A stretch of DNA of 64,000 nucleotides. It comes from DASPTH01 sp035623515 (GTDB taxonomy: Bacteria; Actinomycetota; Acidimicrobiia; IMCC26256; DASPTH01). The stretch is taken from contig DASPTH010000178.1 in assembly GCA_035623515.1 (NCBI GenBank), positions 4,916 through 68,915 of the forward strand. Direction: 5' to 3'. The notes below the pieces were generated by a model. That model saw nothing but the letters and a program-made list of their open reading frames with translations. It was not told the origin of the DNA and made no database searches. Numbering within the stretch: the stretch's first letter is position 1; every line of letters begins with the position of its first letter. Of the stretch, positions 33,616-41,872 are shown piece after piece. The position numbers and the translations under genes were made by a program.

Positions 33616-36600
33616 GGCCGCGGCCAGCGGCGCGCCATCACGTAGACCGGTTCCGTGAGCAGCTCGAACAGGTCGAACGTCCCGAGGGCGGCGTCGTCGA
33701 ACTCCGGGACGGTCTCGGTGACCGCGTCCTTGAGCGCGCCGTAGCGACCCTGGTAGCCCTGGAGGACACCGCGCGCGACGTCGGGTGCGACGCGGGACGC
33801 GAAGTCGGCGTGCAGGAGTGTCATGCCGACCGTCTCGTTGCCCTTGACCTCGGGCACGAACACGAGCGTGCGGCCGTCGCGCCCGCGCGCGACTGTGACA
33901 TCGCGCTGCGTCGCGACCCGGTGCTTCGTACCGCGGAGCGTGGGGTCGGTCGCGGTGACCGAGGCGATCCCGGTGGTGCCGTCGACGACGTGGATGGTGG
34001 CGCGGTCGGTGCCGAGATCGCCCTCGATGCGGTAACGCGTCCATCCAGTGACCCGTTCGATCGCCGGGTCCAGTGCAACCAGCGTGCGCAGCGCGCGGTA
34101 GCTCAACGCGTCGCGCGCGGTGCCCGCCGTCAGGACCTCACGGACGAGCGCAACCTGGAGCAACTCCTCGTCGGCCCGCGAGATACCCACCGTGACCGTC
34201 TTCGCCTGGTGCTTGATGGTGTCGATCGTGCGCGTGAGCTCGTCGATGCCCGCGGTGAGCGCGGCGGTGAGGTCGTCGGCGACCACGTCGGGCGTGCCGA
34301 CCTTGCCGTGGTCGATCTCGTAGAGGTCGAGGGGCATGACGCCGGTTGCGTACCGCAAGAGCGACGCGAGGCGCACCGCGGTGGCGGCGGTGAGGTTCCC
34401 GTCGTAGGCGTTGGCGCGCAGCCCGTCGAGGAACGCGCTCGCCGGTGCAGCCAGGCTCCGCGCGAGCGGCGACAGGTCGCCGGCCTCCGCCGCCGCCTGG
34501 ATCAGGGCCCGCGCCTCGCGCAGCGGACGCGCCGACGCGTCGATCACGAGCGCGGCCTCGTAGCCGAAGAGGTGCCCAGCCATCGCCGAGAGCACGAAGC
34601 CGAGCTCCGGTCGAACCGGCGGCACCTCGATGATCTCGGCTGCGCTCGAGAACCGCTCGTCGCCGCGAGTCGTGATCACGATCGGCGCGGCCCGGTGGGC
34701 GCGGTGGTACGCCACTTCCTTCGCCACGTCGTCGGCGTTCGAGCCCTGCAGCCCGGCCGCGCACACGAGGATGAGCGGCTCCGTGCACAGGTCGATGTGC
34801 TTCTTGTCCTCGGCGATGTCGGCCGAGATCGACCGGTAGCACAGCTCCGAGAGCTTGATGCGCAGCTCGTTGGCGGCGATGCGGTTGAGGCCGTTGCCGA
34901 CGACGGTCCAGTACCGGCGCGACGGAACGTGCCGTTGCGCGACGGCAGCAATCGTCTCGCGCTGCGCGAGCACTTCCTCCATCGCGTCGGGCAATGACCG
35001 CAGCTCGGTGAGCAGCTCCTGCCGGCGCGGGACCCCCCCGTCGCTGAGCTCCGCGGCCAGCGCGACCGCGAGGAGATAGCCCGCCGCGATCTGGGAGTAG
35101 AAGGCCTTGGTGGAAGGGACGGCCATCTCGAGGTCGCGGCCGTCGGACGTGTAGAGCACGGCGTCGGCCTTGTCGACGAGGTCGCTGTTGCGCCGGTTCA
35201 CGATCGCGAGCACGACGGCGGAGCGCGCGCGCGCAAGGTCGACGGTGCGGTTCGTGTCGGTCGTGGTCCCGCTCTGGCTGATCGCCACGACGAGCGTGTC
35301 CGACATGTCGTCGTCGAGCTCGAAGCCGGAGAGCTCGGTGGCGGCCATCGCGTCGGCGTGCACGCGATCGCCGACCAGACTCGTGAGCGCGGCGGCGACA
35401 CCCTGGGCCGCGATGGCGGCTGTTCCCTGGCCGATGGCCACCACGCGGCGAATCGCGCCGGCACGCACGCGCTCGAGCAGGCGGGGCGGGAGCGCGTCGT
35501 CCCCGAGCACCACCTGCAGCCGACCGGTGCCGTCCGGCGTCTCGACGATCCGGCCCCGCAGGGTCTTGCGGAACGACGACGGTGCCTCGAAGAGCTCCTT
35601 CAGGAGGAAGTGCGAGAACTCGCCGCGATCGATGTCACGCGTCGTGACCTCGGCGCGGTGCACGTCGGCCTGGCTCACCGGCAACGACGTGCCGTCGAAG
35701 GCCAGGCGCCGGATGCCCTCGAGCGTGCCCGCGTGCTCCGTGTCGACGATGACCACTTGACCTCGCGTGGACGACGCTCGAGCGGGGTCGGCCGGCGTCT
35801 CACCGTCCATGCGGACGTAGGACCGCGTCTCCTCGACGAGCCCGTAGGGCTCGCTGGCAACGACGAAGGCGTCCTCCGCCAGTCCGATGTAGAGCGCCTG
35901 ACCGCTCCCACGCAGCGACAGGAGCAACGTGTCGGGCGCGATCGCGGTCTGCGCGGCGATGGCCAGCGAACCTTCGAGTGTCGACACGGTGGCGCGGAAG
36001 GCCTCCGCAGGTGCGTCGCCCTTCGCGAGGCGGCGCGAGACGAGCGCCGGGATCACCTTGGCGTCGGTCGTGATCTCGGGTGAGAAGCTGAGCTGCTCGA
36101 TCGCCATGAGGTCGGCGTAGTTGTCGACGTCGCCGTTCAGGGCTCCGATCACGTACGGCGTACCGACGCGAGAAGGCTCCTCGTGGTTGAGCGGGTGCGC
36201 GTTCGCCTCGGAGATGCTGCCGACGCTCGCCCAGCGCGTGTGCCCGAGCACGACCGCCTCGGCGGAGTCGGCCGCGAGCGCCCGGCGCAGCAGGTCGTCG
36301 TCGCGGAGCGCGGACCGCAGCACTGCGGTGTTGTCACCGAGCTCACCGATCTCGGCGGCGGCCTTGTAGACGAACGACAGGCACGGCCCGGCGACGCGCA
36401 CCGAACCGGAGGCGAAGAGCGGGTCGTGGTCCCGCTCCTCGACCACGGCCCGCACCGCGGCATCGTCGAGGGCGAGATCGTGACCGCGCACGAGTACGTG
36501 CAAGCCCGCGGAGTCGCGCCCGCGGACTTCCAACCGGTCCAACGCGGAGAGTGCAACCGCGATGGAGAGGTATGCGTCGATGCTCTCCCGAGACGGTGGA

Positions 36601-37016
36601 CCGAGCTCGGCGACCAGCCCGGCCATGTGCAGGCGGTCCCGGCGCACGGCCCACGCCGCGTCGCGCGCCCGGATCAGCGCCGCGTTGACCTGCTCGAGGT
36701 CGGCGGCGTCGACGACACCCGCCGCACCGAGGTCGAGGTCGGCTTCGAGGGCGTCGAGGAGGCGCCACGTGCCCGCAAGCTCGTCGTCGAGCTCGGCGAC
36801 GACCTCCGGCGCCGCGAGCAACGCGCGGGCGCCGGGAGCCCCGCGGAGCGCGGCGTCGACGCCCTCGAGCAGCGCGGCCGCGCCGGCCAGTCGCTCGGCC
36901 GTTCCCGCAGTCGAGACGAGGAGGTCCCGCGCGCCCGAGAGGTCCCGCGCCAGGGCACGGAGATCGGGGGGCGTGCGCCGGGCGCGGCGCCGTACGACGC
37001 CGACAATGCCGCACAT
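33612..37016 (-). CDS. Giant GlmS-like glutamine amidotransferase / double-SIS protein (1134 aa)
   Basis: Probable glucosamine-6-phosphate synthase relative, almost twice the usual 600-625 residues. It opens with the class II glutaminase nucleophile (MCGIVGVV, Cys2). About 150 extra helical residues come next (12-160). The glutaminase then resumes: RLEVRGRDSAGLHV (161-174), GHTRWASVGSISEANAHPLN (258-277), LNGDVDNY (293-300), EFSHFLLKELFEAP (456-469). Two SIS domains follow (about 510-650 with ISQSGTTTDT and PSTKAFY; about 690-830 with KLSELCYRSI and EDKKHID). A C-terminal region of some 300 residues (830-1134) matches nothing I know. Its location between glmM and acpS is where actinobacterial glmS sits, so I infer it supplies GlcN-6-P, but several usual residues (HNG, CGTS) are changed. 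Confidence 0.8.
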   Translation of the reverse strand: MCGIVGVVRRRARRTPPDLRALARDLSGARDLLVSTAGTAERLAGAAALLEGVDAALRGAPGARALLAAPEVVAELDDELAGTWRLLDALEADLDLGAAGVVDAADLEQVNAALIRARDAAWAVRRDRLHMAGLVAELGPPSRESIDAYLSIAVALSALDRLEVRGRDSAGLHVLVRGHDLALDDAAVRAVVEERDHDPLFASGSVRVAGPCLSFVYKAAAEIGELGDNTAVLRSALRDDDLLRRALAADSAEAVVLGHTRWASVGSISEANAHPLNHEEPSRVGTPYVIGALNGDVDNYADLMAIEQLSFSPEITTDAKVIPALVSRRLAKGDAPAEAFRATVSTLEGSLAIAAQTAIAPDTLLLSLRGSGQALYIGLAEDAFVVASEPYGLVEETRSYVRMDGETPADPARASSTRGQVVIVDTEHAGTLEGIRRLAFDGTSLPVSQADVHRAEVTTRDIDRGEFSHFLLKELFEAPSSFRKTLRGRIVETPDGTGRLQVVLGDDALPPRLLERVRAGAIRRVVAIGQGTAAIAAQGVAAALTSLVGDRVHADAMAATELSGFELDDDMSDTLVVAISQSGTTTDTNRTVDLARARSAVVLAIVNRRNSDLVDKADAVLYTSDGRDLEMAVPSTKAFYSQIAAGYLLAVALAAELSDGGVPRRQELLTELRSLPDAMEEVLAQRETIAAVAQRHVPSRRYWTVVGNGLNRIAANELRIKLSELCYRSISADIAEDKKHIDLCTEPLILVCAAGLQGSNADDVAKEVAYHRAHRAAPIVITTRGDERFSSAAEIIEVPPVRPELGFVLSAMAGHLFGYEAALVIDASARPLREARALIQAAAEAGDLSPLARSLAAPASAFLDGLRANAYDGNLTAATAVRLASLLRYATGVMPLDLYEIDHGKVGTPDVVADDLTAALTAGIDELTRTIDTIKHQAKTVTVGISRADEELLQVALVREVLTAGTARDALSYRALRTLVALDPAIERVTGWTRYRIEGDLGTDRATIHVVDGTTGIASVTATDPTLRGTKHRVATQRDVTVARGRDGRTLVFVPEVKGNETVGMTLLHADFASRVAPDVARGVLQGYQGRYGALKDAVTETVPEFDDAALGTFDLFELLTEPVYVMARRWPRP

Positions 37017-37075
37017 AGCGAGCCGAATTTAGGCGGCGCCCGGCGGCACCGTGCGCCGGGCGTGCGCTCGGCGCC

Positions 37076-38425
37076 TCAGTCGCCCGCACGGCGGGCGACG
37101 TGCTCGATCAGCGCGACCAGCCGGTCGGCGGCGGCGCTGGCCGCGGCAGGGTCGGGGCTCTCGACCATGACCCGCACGAGGGGCTCCGTCCCCGACAGCC
37201 GCACGAGCACGCGGCCGGTGTCGCCGAGGTCCGCGTCGATCTCGGCCACGCGGCCCCAGAACGCCCCGTCGCCGTTCAGCGCTTCGGGCTCGTACATGGG
37301 CACGTTGCGCAGGACCTGCGGGACCCGGCTCATCACCGCGGCGAGCTCGGAGAGCGTCCGGTGGCGCCGGACCATGACGTCGAGGAGCAGGATGCCCGTC
37401 AGCGTGCCGTCGCCCGTCGTCGCGTGGAGCATGTTGATCAGGTGCCCCGACTGCTCGCCTCCGAGCACCAGGTCGCGGCGCTCGAGCTCGTCCAGCACGT
37501 TGCGGTCGCCCACCGGGGTCCGCAGCAGCTCGATCCCGTACGGATGCAGGGCGACGTCGAGCCCGACGTTCGACATCACGGTGGCGACGACCGCGTTGCC
37601 ACGCAGCATCCCCCGGTCGTGCAGATCGATGGCACCGATCGCCAGCATCTGGTCGCCGTCGACCACCTGACCGCGCTCGTCGACGGCGATCACGCGATCC
37701 GCGTCGCCGTCGAACGCCAGCCCGATCTGGGCGTTCGTCGCCACCACGACCTCTGCGAGCTGCTCGGGATGCGTGGAGCCACACTTCTCGTTGATGTTGG
37801 TTCCGTCCGGCGCCGCGTGCAGGACGTGCACGTCGGCCATGAGCCCGCGCAGCGCAGCCGGCGCCGAACGGAACGCCGCGCCGTTCCCGCAGTCGAGGAC
37901 GACACGTGCGCCCTGCAGCAGCCGCCCGTCGAGCGAGTCGACGAGGTGTGCGACATAGTCGTCGAAGCCGCCGCGGTGTTCCGACGCCACCCCGACGCCG
38001 ACACCGGAGGGTCCCGGAGCGGGCATCGTCTCGGCCAGGGTGGCGAGCTCGTGCTCGATCTGCCCTTCGAGGGGTTCGGGGATCTTGCGGCCACCCGGCG
38101 CGAACAACTTCACGCCGTTGTCCTCGTAGGGGTTGTGACTGGCGGAGATCACCGCGGCAGCCGCCGCCCGGTCGCGTGCGATCTGCGCGATGCCGGGCGT
38201 GGGGAGCACGCCCGCGAGCACAACGTCTCCGCCCTCGCCGCAGATCCCCGCGACCAACGCGGCTTCGAGCATGGGTCCTGACCGCCGTGTGTCACGCCCG
38301 ACCACGAACGTCTGGTCGGCACCGAGCACCCGCACCACGGCACGACCGAGCGCGGTGACGAGCTCGACGGTGAGCTCGGAGTTCGCCACCCCGCGCACAC
38401 CGTCGGTGCCGAACCGGAGTGTCAT
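37076..38425 (-). CDS. glmM: Phosphoglucosamine mutase
   Basis: GlmM converts glucosamine-6-phosphate to glucosamine-1-phosphate for UDP-GlcNAc and peptidoglycan. The 449-residue protein has RFGTDGVRGVANSELTVEL, VVGRDTRRSGPML, the phosphoserine loop VISASHNPYEDNGVKLF, the metal loop LAFDGDADRVIAVD, GGEQSGHLI and the phosphate-binding RLSGTEPLVRVMVE. ATG 38425 starts 25 nt after rpsI; the upstream part of the frame overlaps rpsI and is not used. Confidence 0.97.
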   Translation of the reverse strand: MTLRFGTDGVRGVANSELTVELVTALGRAVVRVLGADQTFVVGRDTRRSGPMLEAALVAGICGEGGDVVLAGVLPTPGIAQIARDRAAAAAVISASHNPYEDNGVKLFAPGGRKIPEPLEGQIEHELATLAETMPAPGPSGVGVGVASEHRGGFDDYVAHLVDSLDGRLLQGARVVLDCGNGAAFRSAPAALRGLMADVHVLHAAPDGTNINEKCGSTHPEQLAEVVVATNAQIGLAFDGDADRVIAVDERGQVVDGDQMLAIGAIDLHDRGMLRGNAVVATVMSNVGLDVALHPYGIELLRTPVGDRNVLDELERRDLVLGGEQSGHLINMLHATTGDGTLTGILLLDVMVRRHRTLSELAAVMSRVPQVLRNVPMYEPEALNGDGAFWGRVAEIDADLGDTGRVLVRLSGTEPLVRVMVESPDPAAASAAADRLVALIEHVARRAGD

Positions 38426-38450
38426 GAGGTGGTGCGCTGCCCCCGCGCCT

Positions 38451-38843
38451 TCAGCGCTTCGAGTACTGCGGCGCCTTTCGTGCCTTCTTGAGGCCGTACT
38501 TGCGTCGCTCCTTCTCACGCGCGTCGCGGGTGAGGAGACCGGCCTTCTTCAGTTGCGGGCGTGATTCGTCGTCGAGCGAGACCAGCGCGCGAGCGATGCC
38601 GAGCCGAAGGGCGCCGGCCTGACCGCTCACGCCACCGCCGTCGAGGGTTGCGTCGACGTCGTACACGTCGGCGGTCTGCGTGAGCCGCAACGGCTCGATG
38701 GCGATCACGCGGTGGGTGAGGATCGGGAAGTACTGCTCGAACGGGCGGCCGTTGATCACGATGACGCCGGAGCCGGGGCGCAACCGAACTCGCGCAACCG
38801 CCTCCTTCCGACGGCCCGTGCTCTGGATGAGGGGATTCGACAC
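38451..38843 (-). CDS. rpsI: 30S ribosomal protein S9
   Basis: A 130-residue S9 with the N-terminal STGRRKEAVARVRL, INGRPFEQYF, GGGVSGQAGALRLGIARAL and the basic tail ending KARKAPQYSKR, whose final Arg contacts P-site tRNA. It lies 10 nt after rplM, the universal rplM-rpsI pair, and opens into glmM. Confidence 0.98.
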   Translation of the reverse strand: MSNPLIQSTGRRKEAVARVRLRPGSGVIVINGRPFEQYFPILTHRVIAIEPLRLTQTADVYDVDATLDGGGVSGQAGALRLGIARALVSLDDESRPQLKKAGLLTRDAREKERRKYGLKKARKAPQYSKR

Positions 38844-38853
38844 TCGAAGACTC

Positions 38854-39309
38854 CTAGGCAGTGCGGGCCGAACGCTTCGACTCGATGGCGAACGGCTGCG
38901 GCTGCTGAGCCGCGTGGGGGTGCGTGGGACCCGCGTAGACGCGCAGCTTCTTCAGCATGCGGCGGCCGAGACGACCCTTCGGCAGCATGCCGCGGACGGC
39001 GAGGCGCACCACGCGTTCGGGGTCGCGGGCGAACAGGTGCTCCAACGACTCGGCGGTGAGGCCGCCCGGGTATCCGGAATGCCGGTGATAGCGCTTGTCG
39101 GTCAGCTTGCGCGGGGTGAAGTCGAGCTTGGCGGCGTTGACGACGACCACGTGGTCACCACAGTCCATGTGCGGCGCCCAGATCGGCTTGTGCTTGCCGC
39201 GCAACAGCGTGGCGACCTGCGTGGCGACGCGACCGAGGACGAGGCCGTCGGCGTCGACGACGTGCCAGGCGCGCTGGACGTCGGCAGGCTTGGGGGTGAA
39301 GGTGCGCAC
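38854..39309 (-). CDS. rplM: 50S ribosomal protein L13
   Basis: A 151-residue L13 starting at GTG after GAGGCGG. RAWHVVDADGLVLGRVATQV, CGDHVVVVNAAKL, RYHRHSGYPGG, VRLAVRGMLPKGRLGRRML and RVYAGPTHPHAAQQP are diagnostic. First gene of the long minus-strand run to tsaD. It is divergent from the phosphodiesterase gene, with 89 bp between the starts that must hold both promoters. Confidence 0.98.
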   Translation of the reverse strand: MRTFTPKPADVQRAWHVVDADGLVLGRVATQVATLLRGKHKPIWAPHMDCGDHVVVVNAAKLDFTPRKLTDKRYHRHSGYPGGLTAESLEHLFARDPERVVRLAVRGMLPKGRLGRRMLKKLRVYAGPTHPHAAQQPQPFAIESKRSARTA

Positions 39310-39386
39310 AGGACCGCCTCGAAGGACCGCGGGAACCCAACAATCTAGCCGCCGGGCGCCGGACGGGGCAATCGGGACCACCCGCC

Positions 39387-39392
39387 TAGCCT
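39387..39392 (+). promoter_or_regulatory. Possible leaderless -10 element of the phosphodiesterase gene
   Basis: TAGCCT (TANNNT) ends six bases before the GTG start and there is no Shine-Dalgarno, the arrangement of actinobacterial leaderless transcripts. No clear -35 is visible. Confidence 0.35.
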
Positions 39393-39398
39393 GGCGCC

Positions 39399-40886
39399 GT
39401 GGACGAGCAGTGGCGCGACGAGGCACTCGACGTGCTGCTCGACCCCGACCTGGCGCCGATCGTCGACATGGTGCTCTCGCGGCTCGCCCCGGACACCTTC
39501 GAAGCCGCGAGCACCGACGGTCGCGTCGTGTTCCGGCGCGCAGGCGGCGGCTTCGAGAAGCTGGCGACCGAGGGCGACGATCCCTTCGCCGACCAGTCGC
39601 CCGATCGTCTCGCCGGGTTGGCCGCGGAACGGCTCGATCCCCACCCGCACCGGCGGGACAACGCGTACCCCTTCGCCCACGAGCAGACGGCACAGTTGTT
39701 CGACCACCCGTCGGCGCCCGACCTCTGTGTCGTCCACTCCGGCGCCCACAACTGGCAGGACCAGGGCGGCCACCGAGGAGAACACGGGTCGCTCGGCGTG
39801 CTCCAGGCGCGCGCGCCGCTCGTCGTCGCGGGCAAGGGCGTCTGCAAGGACGGGCTGGTGCCGCGGGTGGCGCGCCTCGTGGACATCACGCCCACCATGG
39901 CCGACCTGCTCGGCGTCGCGCCACGGCCCGATGGCACGTACTTGTCCGGTCAGGACGGACGCGTGCTCACCGACCTCGTCGACACCGGCGCGGACCGCCC
40001 CGCGCACCTCGTCGGATTCCTGCTCGACGGCGCGAACCCGAACGTGCTGTACGCGCGTGCGGCTTCGGGCGACGCACCCAACATCGCGCGGCTGATCGCG
40101 ATGGGCACCGTCTACGAGTGGGGCGCGATCGCGGGCATGCCGACGGTCACGCTCGCCAACCACACGTCGGTCCTCACCGGTCGGTACCCCGGTCACCACG
40201 GCATTCTGCACAACGCGTGGTGGGATCGCGCACGCGGGGAGCAGGTGATCACGAACTCGCAGGCCACCTGGCCGTCGTCGATGCAGCACCTCGTCGACGG
40301 CGTCGAGTCGCTGCACGACGCCGTCCATCGCACGTGGCCCACTGCGTTCACGGCGTCGGTCAACGAGCCGTGCGATGTCGGCGCCGACTACTCGACGTTC
40401 GACTTCTTCCGCAAGGGTGATGTTCCGCCGATGCCGAAGTCGCCCGACGGATTGCCCCACCAGACCGAGCGGTTCGTGCGCCCGTCCAAGGACTATTCGT
40501 GGTCGACGGTCGTCGACCACCTGGCCGTGGAGCAGGCCGTCGGCGTTTGGGACGGAGAGTACCGCGGGGTCACGTACCCGAAGCCGCGCTTCATGTGGTG
40601 CAACTTCACGCTCACCGACGCCGCCTTCCACGAGGGCGGACCCCTCTCCGAGATCGCCGATGCCTCGGTCCGGGATACGGATGCGCGCGTCGGCGAAGTG
40701 CTCGCGGCGGTGGAACGCGCGGGCGCGTTCGACGACACCGCGTTCCTGTTGGTCGCCGACCACGGCATGCAGCAAACGGATCCCGCGTGCACCGGCGACT
40801 GGGATCGAGCGTTGCGCGACGCCGGGATCCCGTTCCGCGACGAGGGGTACGGCTTCCTCTACCTCGGCGACGGCATCGAGGCCTGA
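39399..40886 (+). CDS. Alkaline phosphatase-superfamily phosphodiesterase with apparently permuted modules
   Basis: A 495-residue protein without a signal peptide. The C-terminal 300 residues look like a type I nucleotide phosphodiesterase: HLVGFLLDGANPNVLY (first metal Asp), the nucleophile Thr in MPTVTLANHTSVLTGRYPGH, NFTLTDAAFHEGG and LLVADHGMQQTDP. The first 200 residues contain what is normally the last part of such enzymes: VVHSGAHNWQDQGGHRGEHG, APLVVAGKGV and RLVDITPTMADLLGV. So the metal-binding C-terminal half stands in front of the nucleophile half, either a circular permutation or a partial duplication. Substrate unknown. It is the only plus-strand gene between 18.4 and 64 kb. Confidence 0.82.
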   Translation: MDEQWRDEALDVLLDPDLAPIVDMVLSRLAPDTFEAASTDGRVVFRRAGGGFEKLATEGDDPFADQSPDRLAGLAAERLDPHPHRRDNAYPFAHEQTAQLFDHPSAPDLCVVHSGAHNWQDQGGHRGEHGSLGVLQARAPLVVAGKGVCKDGLVPRVARLVDITPTMADLLGVAPRPDGTYLSGQDGRVLTDLVDTGADRPAHLVGFLLDGANPNVLYARAASGDAPNIARLIAMGTVYEWGAIAGMPTVTLANHTSVLTGRYPGHHGILHNAWWDRARGEQVITNSQATWPSSMQHLVDGVESLHDAVHRTWPTAFTASVNEPCDVGADYSTFDFFRKGDVPPMPKSPDGLPHQTERFVRPSKDYSWSTVVDHLAVEQAVGVWDGEYRGVTYPKPRFMWCNFTLTDAAFHEGGPLSEIADASVRDTDARVGEVLAAVERAGAFDDTAFLLVADHGMQQTDPACTGDWDRALRDAGIPFRDEGYGFLYLGDGIEA

Positions 40887-40896
40887 ACGCCGGCCT

Positions 40897-41367
40897 TCAA
40901 TCGTTGGACGCGGCAACGATGGCCGCGATGATGACGACGACGAGGAGTCCCACACCGACCCACCCGAGCACGATGCCGGCGATCGCCATGCCACGTCCGC
41001 CCTGGCGTCCCCCGGACCGGTCGATCCGGCTCTTGGCGACGTACCCGAAGATCAGGGCGAGGATCGAGCCCAACCAGTAGAGCCACAGGATGCCGAGCAC
41101 CATCGCGGCGACGGCCATGCCATTCGTCGAGGTCGGCGGGGCCCCGTACCCGTACGGCGCGGGATACCCCTGCGTGGGGGGCGGCGCAGGCGGCGGGGGC
41201 GGCGGCCTGATCGGCGCGGCGTAGCCCGGCGCGCCGTCGGGTAACCCGTGCCCGGCGCCGTTCGACGCGCCGGGCTCCGCGGCACCCGCGACGGCAGTCC
41301 CGCACGCGGGGCAGAACTTCGCCTCGGCGGTCATCTCGCTCCCGCACTGACGACAGGCCACGGACAT
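40897..41367 (-). CDS. Zinc-ribbon, Pro/Tyr-rich, two-helix membrane protein (DUF4190-like)
   Basis: A 156-residue protein: an N-terminal zinc ribbon (CRQCGSEMTAEAKFCPACG, residues 5-23), a Pro/Gly/Tyr-rich linker (about 45-80, with PPPPPPAPPP), and two membrane helices (MAVAAMVLGILWLYWLGSILALIFGYVA and MAIAGIVLGWVGVGLLVVVIIAAIVA, shown here by their ends only: residues about 84-111 and 126-151). The helix pair with a short Arg/Gly loop resembles DUF4190. It begins one base after the stop of the UBC-fold gene, so it is the last gene of the RING/UBC cassette. It could anchor the soluble partners at the membrane (inference). Confidence 0.85.
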   Translation of the reverse strand: MSVACRQCGSEMTAEAKFCPACGTAVAGAAEPGASNGAGHGLPDGAPGYAAPIRPPPPPPAPPPTQGYPAPYGYGAPPTSTNGMAVAAMVLGILWLYWLGSILALIFGYVAKSRIDRSGGRQGGRGMAIAGIVLGWVGVGLLVVVIIAAIVAASND

Positions 41368-41368
41368 G

Positions 41369-41872
41369 TCAGCCTTCTCGTTGCTCGCCGACGGGCGGCT
41401 GGGCGCGGCGGAGGATCACCTGCCCGATCGGAAAGATCGACGGATTCGCGATGACCCATTGTGCCGCGACGCCGTTCAGGGGGGTCTGGACGTCGTACGC
41501 CTGGAACTGGATCATCTCGCCGACGGTGACGATCACGTCCGAGATCGTTCGGGCGGCGCTCCAAGTGTCACCGAGGTACGCGACTTCGTCGCCGGGGTTC
41601 GGCCCGAAGTTCGGATGGAAGACGGCGGTCTCCATCACGACGGTGGGCCTCGCACGCGGGTAGCGCTCTCCGAGTCTGACGAGCGCGACGTGCTCCTCCG
41701 TGACAACCGGTTGGCTGTTCGCATCGAGCGCGACACCCGGCACGCGGTACGTGACGCGGTACTGATCGGCCGGGTGCCAGCCGATCGGCACGACCGTGAT
41801 CGACGGATGGTCGGTGAACTCTGCGCGCAGCGCGTCGTTCTCGGCAGTCAAACGGCGCTCACGAGGGTTCAT
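41369..41872 (-). CDS. UBC (E2)-fold protein without any cysteine
   Basis: This 167-residue protein lines up with ubiquitin-conjugating enzymes over its whole core: an N-terminal basic helix (RERRLTAENDALRAEF), a beta meander, RYPRARPTVVMETAVFHPNF (70-89; E2s have YPxxPPxVxFxTxIxHPN), WSAARTISDVIVTV (104-117; E2s have WSPALTISxVLLSI) and TPLNGVAAQWV (130-140). The HPN tripeptide (86-88) is kept. The catalytic Cys that should follow about seven residues later is absent, and the protein has no Cys at all, as in UEV-type E2 variants. The ATG shares a base with the RING-gene stop (TGATG). The fold call rests on motif spacing; no structure search was possible. Confidence 0.7.
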   Translation of the reverse strand: MNPRERRLTAENDALRAEFTDHPSITVVPIGWHPADQYRVTYRVPGVALDANSQPVVTEEHVALVRLGERYPRARPTVVMETAVFHPNFGPNPGDEVAYLGDTWSAARTISDVIVTVGEMIQFQAYDVQTPLNGVAAQWVIANPSIFPIGQVILRRAQPPVGEQREG

